Source: Zantedeschia hybrid cultivar
Taxonomy: Eukaryota > Streptophyta > Magnoliopsida > Alismatales > Araceae
NCBI GenBank assembly: GCA_030544215.1
Contig: JARZZO010000009.1
Coordinates: 52,199,129 to 52,263,128, forward strand
DNA: 64,000 bases
Direction of reading: 5' to 3'
The stretch's first letter is position 1, and every line of letters starts with the position of its first letter. Below the pieces are notes generated by a model, which made no database searches, was not told where the DNA came from, and saw only the letters and a program-made list of their open reading frames with translations. This document shows, one piece after another, positions 1 to 11,073 of the stretch. The translations under genes were made by a program, and so were the position numbers.

Positions 1-900
1 GCACGTCTCTGATAGGTGACGCGATTTAAGTTTCCTAATCTTTTTCGATTTTCTTTCCAGATTTTATTTATATTTCTGCACTTTAATTGGTTGAAAGGCG
101 TCCCGTCAGAGTGACGCGATTTATGAATTTCCTGATAAATATAATTTGGCCAAGATAATCTGGTTTCAAAGGTTGGAAGGATTTCTAACTCCTTCTATGC
201 TCATCCAAGGTAAGTCCGGATGCGTGGAAGAGCCCTTTTGAAGGCCAAACAACTCTAATTAAGGCTTCTTATAAATATAACACCCTTAAGCCTTTGAAAA
301 TAGTTGGCAATTGGTGGTTTTAAAGTTCTTTCAAGGTGTTTTGAAGGCTTCCAACCAACCAATCCTCTTAGTTTTTATTAGTATTTTCAATAGTTTCTTC
401 ATAGTTTTTGCATGTTTTGATCACTGTTTTGCATAGTTTTTCATCACATAACTCCATACACATACACACACACTTCATCTTCTCTAAAACTATGTCCATG
501 CTAGGGGTTTAAACAATCAAACAAAAAGTGAGTTATTTTAGTTTAGTTGCATGTCGGTTTATTTAATTAGAATAGATACTACTACCATCATAGCTCTAAT
601 ATTTTCTATCTTTGTTTAATCTCTTTTTTGCAAAGTTTGAAGAATTTGAAGAAAAGGAGAAAAGCTTGAAGAAGGAAGAAAAGCACAACAACAAAAATAA
701 AATACAAAAAAACAACAGTAAATAAAAAGAAGGGCTCTTATCTTTCGGCCGGCCGAAAGAGAGGAACAAAGATCCACATCTTCCCAGTTGCAAGGTTAGT
801 AGCGATCAACTTCTCTTTTGAAACCATTGGTTTCTGACGATTACGATTTTTAATTAATTTGTTTATTATTCTTATGAACATGATATTTATGATATTCACA
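1..900 (+). mobile_element. Old LTR fragment related to element G1
   Basis: This stretch follows the same order of landmarks as the G1 LTR at 36813-38154. It has GGCGTC/GACGCG inverted-repeat modules at 1-31 and 92-127, a TATA-like box near 269 (CTTATAAATA), an A-rich leader, a perfect palindrome at 742-759, and a short motif ending in TTTCTG(A/G)CGAT. Sequence identity to G1 is low outside these landmarks, so it is a diverged relative rather than a recent copy. The left end lies outside the window. The right end is uncertain, because similarity fades around 850-910. No coding sequence is credible here. Confidence 0.55.
742..759. repeat. Perfect 18-bp palindrome in LTR fragment
   Basis: CTTTCGGCCGGCCGAAAG is fully self-complementary. 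It sits about 470 bp after the TATA-like box, so it would lie in the transcribed part of the LTR. Element G1 has a different palindrome at the matching place (37955-37970). Confidence 0.7.
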
Positions 901-1947
901 CACCATATTTGAGTACTACAACAGTGTTGCCAACGGCCTGTCGGCAAGCTCAGCCTAAATTGACAAAACCACCACCTACCAAGGCTAATTGATCCCAACT
1001 AAAGAAGCAAATCGATTACTGCCTAACTACCTAACCGATTTCTACCTAGGCTGCTCAATCAACTACCACTGATGCAACTAATCGGATCAACAAGCTTCAA
1101 TCGATTACTGGGCCTGGTAAGAAGGACATAATAGAAGGTTTCTTTCCTTGAGAAGTTAAGTGAGAGAAAGAGGGTGAAGAATTCTCTTCCTTGAAAAGGG
1201 AAGGAATTAAGTTTAGTGGGGGAGGGTATGAGGTGGATTAATGGAGTGGGGGAGTTGAAAAGTTTGTGATGGAGGGTTGGGATTATTAGATGGATTTGGA
1301 TGGATGGGAAGGACTGATTCTAGACGGTTTGCGGGAGAAAACAACGAGGTGAGGTTAATGTGGAGGGAGGTGAGGGGTTGGGGCTAAATTAATGCAGGTG
1401 GTTTGAATGGAGTGGAAGGAGAAAAATGGAGGGAAAGAGAGGGGGTCCAGATTGGTTAGTTAGAGGAGAAAGAGGAAAGAAAAAAGGTAATGAGGCTTCT
1501 TACCCCCAAGGCTTCTCACTTTGTGCCTAGGCTTCACACCTAAAGGGACTCTTATCAAACTAAAGAGGCTTTTCTCTCATTACTTCATGCCAAAAGATAC
1601 AAAGAGGAGGCCACTATTTATTGGGAAGTGGCAAACCTCTACATCTCTAGTACAATAATGCCCTCACTCTAGACTCGAATTATCCAAACAAACCTAGATA
1701 AGAGTTAAAGACAAACATGTCCTCAACTGAGACTCAAGAAATTATAAAATTACATAATCAAAGTATCATGAGCTAAGACTCGAGGAAATAGAAAATACGT
1801 AAGCAAATAAAGAAAAATGTATCTCAACTGTTCAAATCATCTCCAAGCTATAGTGTGGATGTCGGGTGCCCCCACCATCTCCTCGTACCATCTCTTCATG
1901 CCTTTGTAAACACGTGATCCCCACTTACAATATAAATATATAGATTA
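901..1947. other. Intergenic DNA, no gene seen
   Basis: Positions 901-1110 contain two AATCGATTA palindromes (1009 and 1099). About 1130-1480 is strongly purine-rich on the plus strand. No ORF with recognisable content is present. The end nearest 1947 lies just past the P450 stop codon and should contain its 3' UTR; no single poly(A) signal can be chosen with confidence. Confidence 0.5.
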
Positions 1948-4043
1948 CTATAAGCACACAGGCACTTGGGGGATGACATTCAACAAAAGGTCTGACCTCC
2001 TGCTCATAGTTGCTCCAAAGGCCTCGCTCATGTCCAAGTCACTACCTTCACTAGCACTAGGGAGCTCCCAGTCAAAGTGGTAAAGCAACTGTGCCAGTGG
2101 GAGCTCCATGCTAGCCAAGCCAAATGTCATCCCCGGGCAGATCCTCCTGCCAGCCCCGAATGGAATGTACTCTAAATGGGCTCCTCTGAAGTCAACATCC
2201 TTGACAGTATCATTGAACCTTTCCGGGACAAAGCTCTCAGCATCGTCCCAATAGGAAGGGTCCCTCCCCATTGCCCATACGTTCACCATGACCCTCGTCT
2301 TCCTAGGTATGTCATATCCCTGCACCTTACATGCCTCCCTAGCCTCTCTCGGGAGCAACAGAGGGATGGGCGTGTGCAGCCTTAGAGTCTCCTTGATCAC
2401 TAGTTTTAGGTACCGTAGTGTGGAGATGTCCTCCTCCATTACTTTCTCCTTTCCTTTCAAGACTTCCCTCACCTCTGCCTGTGCTTTTTTCATCACGCTA
2501 GGGTTCTTCATCAACTCTGACATCACCCACTGCATGGTGGAAGACGAGGTCTCGCTCCCTGCTACGAACAAATCCTAGGAAAGTCGTGCATAACATGTAA
2601 GAATATAGAGATGGGATTCTGTCAATGTATTATTGAAGGGAACTTCAACACTGCAGAGAGAGGTATTTTACAAAAAGTATTTGGCTTGAAATTTTTTAAC
2701 TTCGGGTGAAAGAGATTTTGTTCAAATAGTGGGTCCCTCCTTTGTACTATTGGAGTCCCCTCCAACAACACCCACAAAAACCCAACTCATGAATACATAC
2801 ATATCCAGAGTAAAATTTAGATATGGCCTCATTTAGCAGTTGGTGCAGCCGAACTGTATCCAAGTAAAAGTTGTCAAATGAAATCAAATGGCTGACCAAA
2901 AGAAAGTGGAAGTCCTCCCACACGCCTACGGCAGCCCTAAATCAAGGGAGCCCAAGTGTTAAATCAAGACACTCCAATTACAGATTTAATGCCCAACGTA
3001 ACTTTTTGCCCAACGAGACGATTTCGCCTTTGCGCACAGGTTCTCCCCTGTATGGGGACCGTTTCGCACGGGTGAAACCGATTCACTTCTTCCTCTGTTC
3101 CTACTATTTCTTTCTTTATTTTCTTTTTTTATCTCTTGGATCGTGATCCAAGATCCTTTGATGATGTGTGGCATGGGCTCACTCCATGTATCCGTCCCAT
3201 TGCAGCATTTCTTTCTTCCATACCGTCTGACCATACGACTGGTACGGACGGACTGGATCCTATAGCAGCATTTATCTCTCTCAAATTATGTATAATAGTA
3301 CATTGTAGGATTCTTTTGTATATATATACTCTTGTACGTTATGGTATTTAATATGTATTCGCTGGACTCTCACATATTACTATGAATATCTTTCACATTC
3401 TCAAAAAATGTTGCGGTTATACTCTCTCATTAAATGTTGTGAATTCTAATAGAATTTGCCAAAAAAGTTACAAAATTTGGTATACATACTCCTAAATTCG
3501 TCATAATTTTACATATATATATATATATATACATAAATATTCAAATAAAATTTCTCATAAAATTATATATATATATACATAAATATTCGTCATAAAATTA
3601 TATATATATATATACATAATTTCACGTGAAAATTTCTCATTTTTATTTTAAAAAATAAAATTTATTATAAACTTTAAAATATTCAAATACCAACCTTTAA
3701 ATTGTTTTCCATTTGTTTTGATTCAATTTTTATCGCTAGATCAACTAAATCAACTAGTCCAATCATGTTCGTCGTTGTTTTGGATTAAAATTGAAATTCT
3801 AAGGGGTGAGATCGACTCTATAAGAGCTAAGCTTATGTGTTTCCCATTTTTTGACTACTTTATTATATTTTTAGATGTTTACTTTTTATATATATTCAAT
3901 CAAATAACTCTCATAAATTGTCAAGATCAAACGGTAAAAATTAAAATCTCGGAGATGAGATCGTCGATGTCAACATCTTCAGAGAAGATAATTGAATATT
4001 TTAAATATTTATAAAACATATATGTATATTACATAATAATGAG

Positions 4044-4085
<42 letters not shown>

Positions 4086-5016
4086 ATTTTTTTATTTTTT
4101 TCATATTTCTCGTACTTGTAAGGTCACTTACCAAGAGGAGGGCTTTGATGTGGTCAGCTGTGAGTGTGACCTGGAACTCACCGGCCTCCTGCAGCCGGAG
4201 GAGTACGTCGAGCAGGTTCATCTCCTCGGGCTGTTCATCGCCAGCCTCCCTAGCAGCCTGCATCCTCGCCCTGCTATCCTCCAAGATGCCGACGAGGATC
4301 TCGTCGACCTCGTCGTGGTACTTGTGCAGCTTAGAGCTCAACCCGCCCACCATAGACGCCAATCTTGACGATGGGAAGTAATCGGCCAGGTTGAAAGCTC
4401 CCCCCACGGCGACCATCTCTCGCATCAGCGGTATGAATCTCCTCTGGTCGTCGCATTTTATCCCCAGAATAGCCCGCGAGGTGATGTCGTTTGTGAGAGA
4501 ATACAGCTTCTGGGTGAGATTGATGAGCCCAGTGGCAGTGGAGATGGAGCGGAGGAGGTAGCTCGCCTCTTCCTCCCTGATCCTGCGGAAGGACTGGACG
4601 CGCTTGGGGCTCAGCAGCTCCATGACGCAGAGCTTCCTAAGCTGCCTCCAGTAGTCTCCGTAAGGGGACATGGCCATGCTTTTGCCTTCGTAGCTGACAA
4701 TATGTGGGGCAAGCAGCTGCGGCCGGCTGGCGAAGTTGGCGTCCTGCGTCTTAAGGATCTCCTGGGCCGCCTCCACCGACGAGATGACGACCGTGGAGAC
4801 CTCGCCGAGCTTGAGGTGCATGACGGGGCCGTACCTTGTGGCCAGGTCCGTCAAGGTGCGGTGGGGAAGTGACGTACCCAGCAGGTGGTGCATGCTGCCT
4901 ACGATGGGCAACTGCCATGGCCCCGGCGGCAAGCGTGAAGCTGCGGTCTGGTCTCTGTACCAACTGCGCAAGAGGAGAAGGAAGGTGAGAAGCGGAAGAA
5001 GGTACCAGAGTTCCAT
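1948..5016 (-). CDS. Cytochrome P450 monooxygenase, CYP71 type, two exons
   Basis: Haem-thiolate monooxygenase, expected on the ER membrane with NADPH-P450 reductase as electron donor. Exon 1 is 5016-4132 and exon 2 is 2574-1948; the phase-0 intron has GTAAGT and CTAG borders. The 503-residue product is normal for the family. Visible motifs are an N-terminal membrane anchor (residues 1-16), the PPGP hinge (30-33), the helix-C WRQLR (123-127), the helix-I AGSETS (300-305), ExxR (E357, R360), PERF (412-415), and the haem loop FGAGRRICPG with C441. No stop or frameshift is seen. An upstream in-frame ATG at 5076 would add 20 residues, but it lies before the likely transcription start, and the 5016 start gives a typical anchor. 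The class as a whole makes terpenoids, alkaloids and other specialised metabolites; the substrate cannot be told from motifs. CYP71 membership is a family-level judgement. Confidence 0.93.
2575..4131 (-). other. Single P450 intron (1557 bp)
   Basis: Donor TTG|GTAAGT and acceptor CCTAG|GAT give an in-frame join. It is AT-rich, with (AT)n tracts around 3507-3530 and 4047-4083, the latter close to the donor. It is long for a CYP71 intron. The segment about 2640-3350 is more GC-rich and could be an old insertion, but no terminal repeats were found. Confidence 0.85.
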
Positions 5017-5080
5017 TAGTTGATAGGCTGAGATGAGAAGAGGTATTAATAGCTCGTGTGACTGCAGCGGCTGCATGGAC

Positions 5081-5091
5081 TCCTTAAATAG
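5081..5091 (-). promoter_or_regulatory. P450 TATA box
   Basis: On the minus strand this reads CTATTTAAGGA. A start about 25-30 nt downstream would fall near 5055-5060. That is after the first ATG (5076) and before the chosen ATG (5016), leaving a 5' UTR of about 40 nt. This is the main argument for the 5016 start. From 5092 to the retrotransposon border at 5342 no other clear element is seen. Confidence 0.6.
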
Positions 5092-5347
5092 AAATTAGAA
5101 GGGGCTTTGGCACAAGAGCATTGGACTGGGAATCTTACTAAACAGTATAGATCACATCTGAACAAAGACTGGGTCCCCATCTCTCTCAAGTCCTGAGGTG
5201 GACCAAACTTATTGATCGGGGGGGCCAGAAGATTCGCAGAAAATTTCCTTATGCGTCGCAAATGTTCATTTCAGCATTAACAGAGTGATGTCCACCTGAC
5301 CTCATTATTGAGCGGACCCGAGCTCTTTCCTCGTAGGTGATCCTCAC

Positions 5348-6262
5348 TGATGAGGCAGAATCCGATTCGGCCCATTAAAACAAGTCCAAATCCAGTTCAG
5401 TCCAGCAGCAGCACTACAAGGCCCTCAGGGAGCCTTCGGCCTGTTAGCGGCCCAACCGCCCTCGGCCCGTAAGCGGCACCGTTGCTCCCGGCTCAACAGG
5501 CTTCAGCCCGTCAGCGGCCCACCAGCCTACGGCCCGGGAACAGCACGGCAGCCCTAGGCCCAGCAGGCTTCGGCCCATCAGCGGCCCAACCCCCTTCGGC
5601 CCGATAGCCGAGTCTGGCCCACTCCGATAGAGGACTAGGCACTATGGCGGTTTACCAGTAAGCCCGCACATAGTCCTATATCGGCTGCCACCGTTAACCA
5701 TCCTCTATCATCTGCTATAAATACACTGCTATTTATTGCCAAAGGTATGCATTCTTATGCCTCCGAGACCCTCAAGGACTATAGTCCAAAAAGTATTAAA
5801 GCTACTCTTTGCCTTCTGAATCGAATCATCTTCAGGAGCTAACTTGACCGTCGGAGGGGGTTCCTTAGGGTCGGAGCCCGGGACTCCTACTGACCAATTT
5901 CTTCTTCTTTCCTTCCTGCAGGAGCTCGGTTCGAATCATCGCCGACCTTCCCGAATCGGTCTCGGCCGCCGATCTCGGACTCCTCTCCCAGGTCTCGACG
6001 CCGTGCGCCGGCTGCTCCGCGACCAGAGGAGACTCGGTTCCGCACCGCCCCTTCGTCTGCCGAAGGAGCTTCGGTACCTCTTCCCGAAGACAAGCCAACC
6101 ACCGACCGAGCGGCTCTCGGCCTCGGACCTTCGGCTTCGCCTCTGCCTCCTTCGCCTACCGGATCCCCGTCGGGCCTCTAGAACACCGATCCGACCTAGC
6201 TCCGGATCCATTACTTCGGGTTCCAGCTTCGGAATCTGGTCGTGATAGCTTCGGCTACATCA
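5348..6262 (+). repeat. 5' LTR of the Tat-type element
   Basis: 915 bp, pairing with 11647-12561. It has a TATA box (TATAAATA) at 5716-5723, so transcription would start near 5750 and run to the right, away from the P450. The second half is rich in CTCGG and CTTCGG words. ORFs on both strands of this half are by-products of that composition. Confidence 0.92.
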
Positions 6263-6264
6263 CG

Positions 6265-6282
6265 TGGCGCCGTCTATGGGAA
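6265..6282 (+). other. Primer-binding site
   Basis: TGGCGCCGTCTATGGGAA starts 2 bp after the LTR. The first nine bases match the complement of the tRNA-Asp 3' end. The remainder differs, so the primer tRNA is not certain. Confidence 0.7.
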
Positions 6283-6296
6283 ACTAGCAAGAAGTC

Positions 6297-6986
6297 ATGT
6301 CTCAGCAACCTATAACCCGACGACCCGGACAGAGCGAAGCAGAGGCACGGGAAGCCTCAGCGCAGTTACTACCTTCCGAAGGCACTCCATCCATCCCCTC
6401 GAGCGCGGCTTGGCTAGTTATGCCAGGGTCCACAGCTGGAGACAACCAGATAAAGGAACTTCAGCAGCAAATGACCACACTGACTGCCACCGTCACATCT
6501 TTAGCAGACATGGTATCTGCTATGGCCCAGCACCTAGGGGTACTGAGCCAGCTCCTCCATCAAGCACCTCCCTTTCGCCCTATACAGAACGAGGAGCTTC
6601 GGCCGGCACCTTCGCAAGTCTTTTTTGATGAGGCCGTTTCGGTGAACGACGAGCTTTCAGCACCATCTGCCCCTTCAGTGGCTCGCCCTCAACCTGCGAA
6701 TCAAGAGCTCCTGTGTAGGCGATATCAAAGGGAGTGGATCCGAGGTAAGCGACAGGGTCCGCAGCCACGGCACCTACCGCTAGTTGCTCCCCCTTCCCAA
6801 ATACTTACGGAGATAAAGCATATGCTCCGGCCGCCACAGCGCATAAAAACTGATCCTCGCCGAAGGGACCCTAACAGATATTGTGATTACCATCAGGGAA
6901 CCGGCCACACAACTGATGAATGCCGGCAACTTCGGGAGGAGATAGATCGCCTCAACAAAGAAGGCCAACTACCACTATACCGGTAG
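6297..6986 (+). CDS. Short Gag without capsid domain
   Basis: An intact 229-residue ORF begins 34 nt after the LTR. The N-terminal part contains a helical Gln/Thr/Leu-rich segment (about residues 50-85), as in the start of Tat-type Gag. The C-terminal part has a zinc knuckle of form CX2HX4HX4C at about residues 197-210, followed by an EEIDRL stretch. The large capsid region normally found between these parts (several hundred residues) is missing. The protein could bind nucleic acid but should not build a particle. The start was chosen as the first ATG after the primer-binding site. Position and motifs identify Gag; whether the short form has a role is unknown. Confidence 0.75.
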   Translation: MSQQPITRRPGQSEAEAREASAQLLPSEGTPSIPSSAAWLVMPGSTAGDNQIKELQQQMTTLTATVTSLADMVSAMAQHLGVLSQLLHQAPPFRPIQNEELRPAPSQVFFDEAVSVNDELSAPSAPSVARPQPANQELLCRRYQREWIRGKRQGPQPRHLPLVAPPSQILTEIKHMLRPPQRIKTDPRRRDPNRYCDYHQGTGHTTDECRQLREEIDRLNKEGQLPLYR

Positions 6987-7250
6987 GGACAGCCTCGACA
7001 GAGGCATAACCGGAGGCCCTCGGAGCAGTAAGGCAACATCCGAAGAGTTCCCCTGCCATACCTCTAAAGCGACTAAGTGTTTGTAAGCGGAAGTGACCGA
7101 TGGGCTCTCGAATTAAGGACCCCTTCGGACACGCATCCCCCTAATCTAAAATACGGAGTACCTTCGGTACTTCATATAAATTAACCCCCTGAAATTTAGT
7201 CGGAAGGCGTGAAGAAAGTCTTCTTTGAAAAGATCGTGTCCGACAGTGAG

Positions 7251-7500
7251 TCTCAAAAAAGTCCGCAGCGACCCGATCCGAGAGTGGCTCCGGCCATGAG
7301 TACCGGATCGGAGCGGCACGGCCTTCTCAAAAAAGTCCACAGCGACCCGATCCCAGAGTGGCTCCGGCCATGAGTACCGGATCGGAGCGGCACGGCCTTC
7401 TCAAAAAAGTCCGCAGCGACCCGATCCGAGAGTGGCTCCGGCCATGAGTACCGGATCGGAGCGGCACGGCCTTCTCAAAAAAGTCCGCAAATAACCCGTA
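7251..7500. repeat. 74-bp tandem repeat, about 3.3 copies
   Basis: Units beginning TCTCAAAAAAGTCC start at 7251, 7325, 7399 and 7473, an exact 74-bp period. The last unit decays after about 30 bp. It lies inside the Tat-type element after gag. The 6987-7250 stretch before it is non-coding internal sequence. Confidence 0.9.
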
Positions 7501-7539
7501 CCGATCGAGAAGCGGCATGCTTCCTCTAAGTCCGCAGGT

Positions 7540-7960
7540 ACCTTGATCCGACGAATGGCTTCGGCCATATAATCCGGATCGGGGAGCGGCATGGTATTCT
7601 AAGTCCGTGTAAACCGTATCGGGAGTGGCTTCGGCCATGCAAACCGTATCGGGAGCGGCATGGTATTCAAAGTCCGTGTAAACCGTATCGGGAGTGACTT
7701 CGGCCATGCAAACCGTATCGGGAGCGGCATGGTATTCAAAGTCCGTGTAAACCGTATCGGGAGTGGCTTCGGCCATGCAAACCGTATCGGGAGCGGCATG
7801 GTATTCAAAATCCGTATAAACCGTACCGGGAGTGGCTTCGGTCATGCAAACCGTATCGGGAGTGGCATGGTATTCTAAGTCCGTATAAACCGTACCGGGA
7901 GTGGCTTCGGCCATGCAAACCGTATCGGAAACGGCAAGGTATCTTTCTCAAGACAGCGTA
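7540..7960. repeat. 69-bp tandem repeat, about 5-6 copies
   Basis: The word AAACCGTA that opens each unit recurs at 7611, 7680, 7749, 7818 and 7887, an exact 69-bp period. Each unit contains two similar halves around GGGAGTGGCTTCGGCCATG and GGGAGCGGCATGG. Since 69 is a multiple of three, both strands stay open and give 23-residue protein repeats; this looks like a by-product. 7961-8317 is further non-coding internal sequence. Confidence 0.9.
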
Positions 7961-8317
7961 AGCAAAAGCGGGAGTGGCTTCGGCCACACGAACCACGTCA
8001 GGAGCGGCAGGATGTCCCTTCGGATCAGGTGAACCACGTCAGTGAAGGCCCCGACCGTATATACTATCTGTGGCGATATTCTATCAATTCCCTATCCAAA
8101 CCTACATCGGGTCTCGGCCTTGCGAGCTATAGCGAATAGACGACAGGATCTCGGATTTCTGAAAAACTAGATTCGGTCGATCATTCACAAGACATCAAGG
8201 TAAAGTCCAAACACACTTCATGTATTTACAAAAAAGGGGGGAAGTACAAAACCGGCCATACACCTGGCCGAGGGCTTACAGCAGAAGAAAAAGTAAAAAC
8301 TGGGGCAGGCCCCTGTA

Positions 8318-10905
8318 TCAGTCCTCGGCAACCCCCTCCTCCACTTCAGCTGGGTTTTGGCCAGGATAGGGAGAGGGGGAATCGACGATCTGTACGGCCT
8401 CAGGAGGGTCAGCTTCGACAGGAGCCTCCTCGGCTGGGACGGCCTCGTCGCCTTCCACTGAGGCCGGGGCCCTCTCGGCCATAAGCCCCTTCCACCAGGA
8501 CAGGAGCTCCTTCCCTTCCTCGCCCGTAGGAAGGGCCATCCCGGTCAAATCCACGCTCGGGCAGGCCTTCTGAGCGACGGCCAGACCGATGTCGAAGACT
8601 GAGGAGGCCGCTAGGAGCTGGGCCTGGATTATCTCCTCGGCATATTCCGGGCCGGCCTTATAATCGGCCACGGCCGAGTCCACCGCCTCCTCCAGCTCCT
8701 GCTTCAGAGCCGATATCTCCTCGGCGTGGCGGCGTTTCTCCAAAGCCCGCCAGGAGTCCTTGTCCTGGATCTGGACCTTGAGGGCCCGGATCTTAGCCTG
8801 GGCAGCAGCAAGCTCCCGCTCGGCCTTTTCTTTCTCCCGCTCGGCCTTCACCTTGGCCTCGGCAGAAGCGCGGGCCTTTGCTGCCCTCTCCTCCAGCTGC
8901 ACCCGCGTCCGGGCGTTCGTGGCCACAAGCCCGTCGATCATGGGCTCGATATTAGGCCCCGCCGAAGGGCCCTCACTCGAACCCGCCGAGGCCGACGCCC
9001 TCTCGGCCTCCAGGAGCCTGTCCTGGAGCAGTTCCTGATGGTGAATCAGGACACTACCCGTAACCGCGGCCTACGGACCGAAAGCAGACAAGGATCAGCA
9101 AAAATTGAAGCTAAGGAAAGCTAGACTGAAGCACACTCAGAAGCTACTTACCTGGACCGCCAATCGGGCGCTCATCGCCTCCAGGTCGGTGACCGAATAA
9201 TCCTTCAGCTCCGCAAGGGCCGAAGGGAGAGTGAGGCTGCGGAGCAGACGGAGGCACGTCTGAGAGTCCTCCATGCTCTCATCTCTGTAGATCCCCGGCT
9301 CGGGGACCCACAGCTCGCGCTCCTGCGCGCGAGGCACCCGCGACCCGGCGCCCTCATGCTCTGCTCCAGCCATCGCGGCCGGAGGAGAGTCGCCCCTCGG
9401 CGCCTTGGGGGACGCCAGCCTTGCGGCGCTTCGGGCCCCGGCGGTTCTCCTGACCAACGGGGCGGGCTCTGCCTCTTCAGGCTCTTCCGCCCGGGGCCGC
9501 TTCGACGATCGGCCGCCCCTTCGGGCGGCAGATTTGGTCTTTCGCTCCCTCTCAAGAGCGGCAGCAGCAGCACGGCCCTCGGAGGAGGCCGCAGTCATGG
9601 TGATCCCGGCTCGAACGCTCGGGGCACAACGCTGCGTCCCGACCCGCCTACCGCCTGCGAGGGTTGTAGCTGGCCTTGGCCGCGCTGCTCGGCTATCCGT
9701 TTCAGGAGGGCCTCGATCCCGGACATTGCTGTAAGCAAGAGAAGACGTGTTAGAAACGAATAACACAAGAAGTTGCAATTTACAACCGACTTACCCTCGG
9801 CCGAAGCTTCAGCAACCTCGTCGGCCGGAGGAGCGGCCTCAGCACTTCATTCGCTGCCCTGCGGAGTCTCCCCGGAAGGAAGGTAAGGGAAGGCCCGCTC
9901 TGGATCGAACTGAGGGTCCGGCCATACCCCGGCGTTCACAAACAACTCCGCCTTGCTAAGGAGCCCCCAGATGTCGTACGGGGCCATAACCTGGATGTGA
10001 CCCACAAGGGTGCTCTGGGTGGAGGTCAGGACGGGAGGATCCGAGAGGCCTGCGGCCAGCGGCGCCCATTCGGTAGGGAAGGGCCACACGCTCTTCTCAT
10101 TCTCCGGCAGGGAAATGAGGATAAACTTTCTCTTCCAGCCGTGGATGGACGAGGGCTTCCCGGAAAAGATGCTTCGCCCGATCCGAGGGACAAAGCAATA
10201 CCATTCGGATCTCCCCTGCCTCTGGATTTTGAAGAGGTAGTGGAAGATGTTGATGGAAGGAACAGTCCGTATACGGGCGAACACAGCCAAAAAGCTGTAT
10301 ACGGTACGCCAAGAATTGGGAAAAAACTAAGACGGGGCCAGCCCGTAGAAGTAAAGGAGGTTAATGACGAAGGTGGGGAGAGGAAGACGAAATCCCGCCT
10401 GAAAGCTATCCTCATAGATAGAAAAGGTACCCGGGCGGGGAGTATTGGCTCTGGTGGTGGAGCCAGGCCGATAAGGGGTCATCCATGAAGGGAGCTGAAA
10501 GTAAGAAGCAAGGTAGCTAACCTCCTCGTCCGAGAGGGTGCAGGCTGCTTCCGAAGCAGTCTCGGGGCGACGACGCCCCGAGGTGGAAGCTTGGCCCGGG
10601 GTTCGAACCTCCTCGGACACCTCGGCCTCGGAGGCCTCGGCACCGGAGACTTCGGCCCCGGAGGCCTCGGGCTCTTCGGACATCGCAGAGGCAAGGGAGT
10701 CCAGAGTATAGGGAGATGACACAAAAGACTTGGGGGAATGGGACGGAGTATACTCCTCGTCCGAAGGAGTAATTTCGCTCGAAGAAGAGCTGCGGACCAT
10801 AAGGTCGGAAAGACGAGAAAGGAGATCAAGGCTTACTCTCAAGAGGGGGAAAAGATCTCTCCTGGACCGAGCGCAGCCTCTCAAACCACCCAACTCCACC
10901 ACCAA
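8318..10905 (-). pseudogene. Antisense gene of Tat-type element (gypsy-type transposase_28-like), spliced, broken
   Basis: It runs opposite to gag. Three exons can be drawn: 10905-9795, 9728-9152 and 9070-8318. The introns are 66 and 81 bp with GTAAGT donors and CAG/TAG acceptors. The second intron joins the frame exactly. Exon 1 holds an acidic Ser/Glu-rich start and then a conserved-looking block (FSIYEDSF, PLPTFVINLLYFYGLAP, then WRTVYSFLAVFARI, GWKRKFILI). I recognise this as the plant 'putative gypsy type transposon' domain often found antisense in Tat elements. Exon 3 is a long Glu/Lys/Ala coiled coil. The start may instead be the internal ATG at 10800. It has two in-frame stops (near 10325 and 9847) and a one-base shift in exon 2. 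Its function is unknown for the whole family. Confidence 0.75.
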
Positions 10906-11063
10906 AGCGCTCCGAGGGATGTAGATCTTCCCGCGATGGCCAGCAAGCTCGGACGACGCCTTCAGAGAAGCTAGCCTTTCGCTGGAGAGGAGGGAGAGCT
11001 CGGGTGATCGCAGAGCAACGTAGGCACGGAAGCAAGAAGAAGAACAGTGCTCTGCGAGGGGCT

Positions 11064-11073
11064 CCTATTTATA
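11064..11073 (-). promoter_or_regulatory. TATA box for the antisense gene
   Basis: The minus strand reads CTTATAAATAGGAGCCCC, a near-ideal plant TATA box. It sits 160-270 bp upstream of the antisense start codon. It lies inside the element but outside the LTR, so the antisense gene seems to have its own promoter. 10906-11630 otherwise carries no gene. Confidence 0.6.

Noticed and set aside
5017..5076. Upstream ATG adding 20 residues to the P450
   Set aside because: It lies only about 10 bp from the TATA box, before the expected transcription start, and the shorter form has a normal N-terminal anchor.
5844..6245. Overlapping ORFs on both strands of the Tat-type LTR (also 12138-12614)
   Set aside because: They lie wholly within LTR sequence rich in CTCGG words. 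Open frames on opposite strands reflect composition, not genes.
7327..7914. Minus-strand ORF with 23-residue repeats
   Set aside because: The 69-bp tandem period is a multiple of three, so the frame stays open automatically. The plus strand is also open in the same array.
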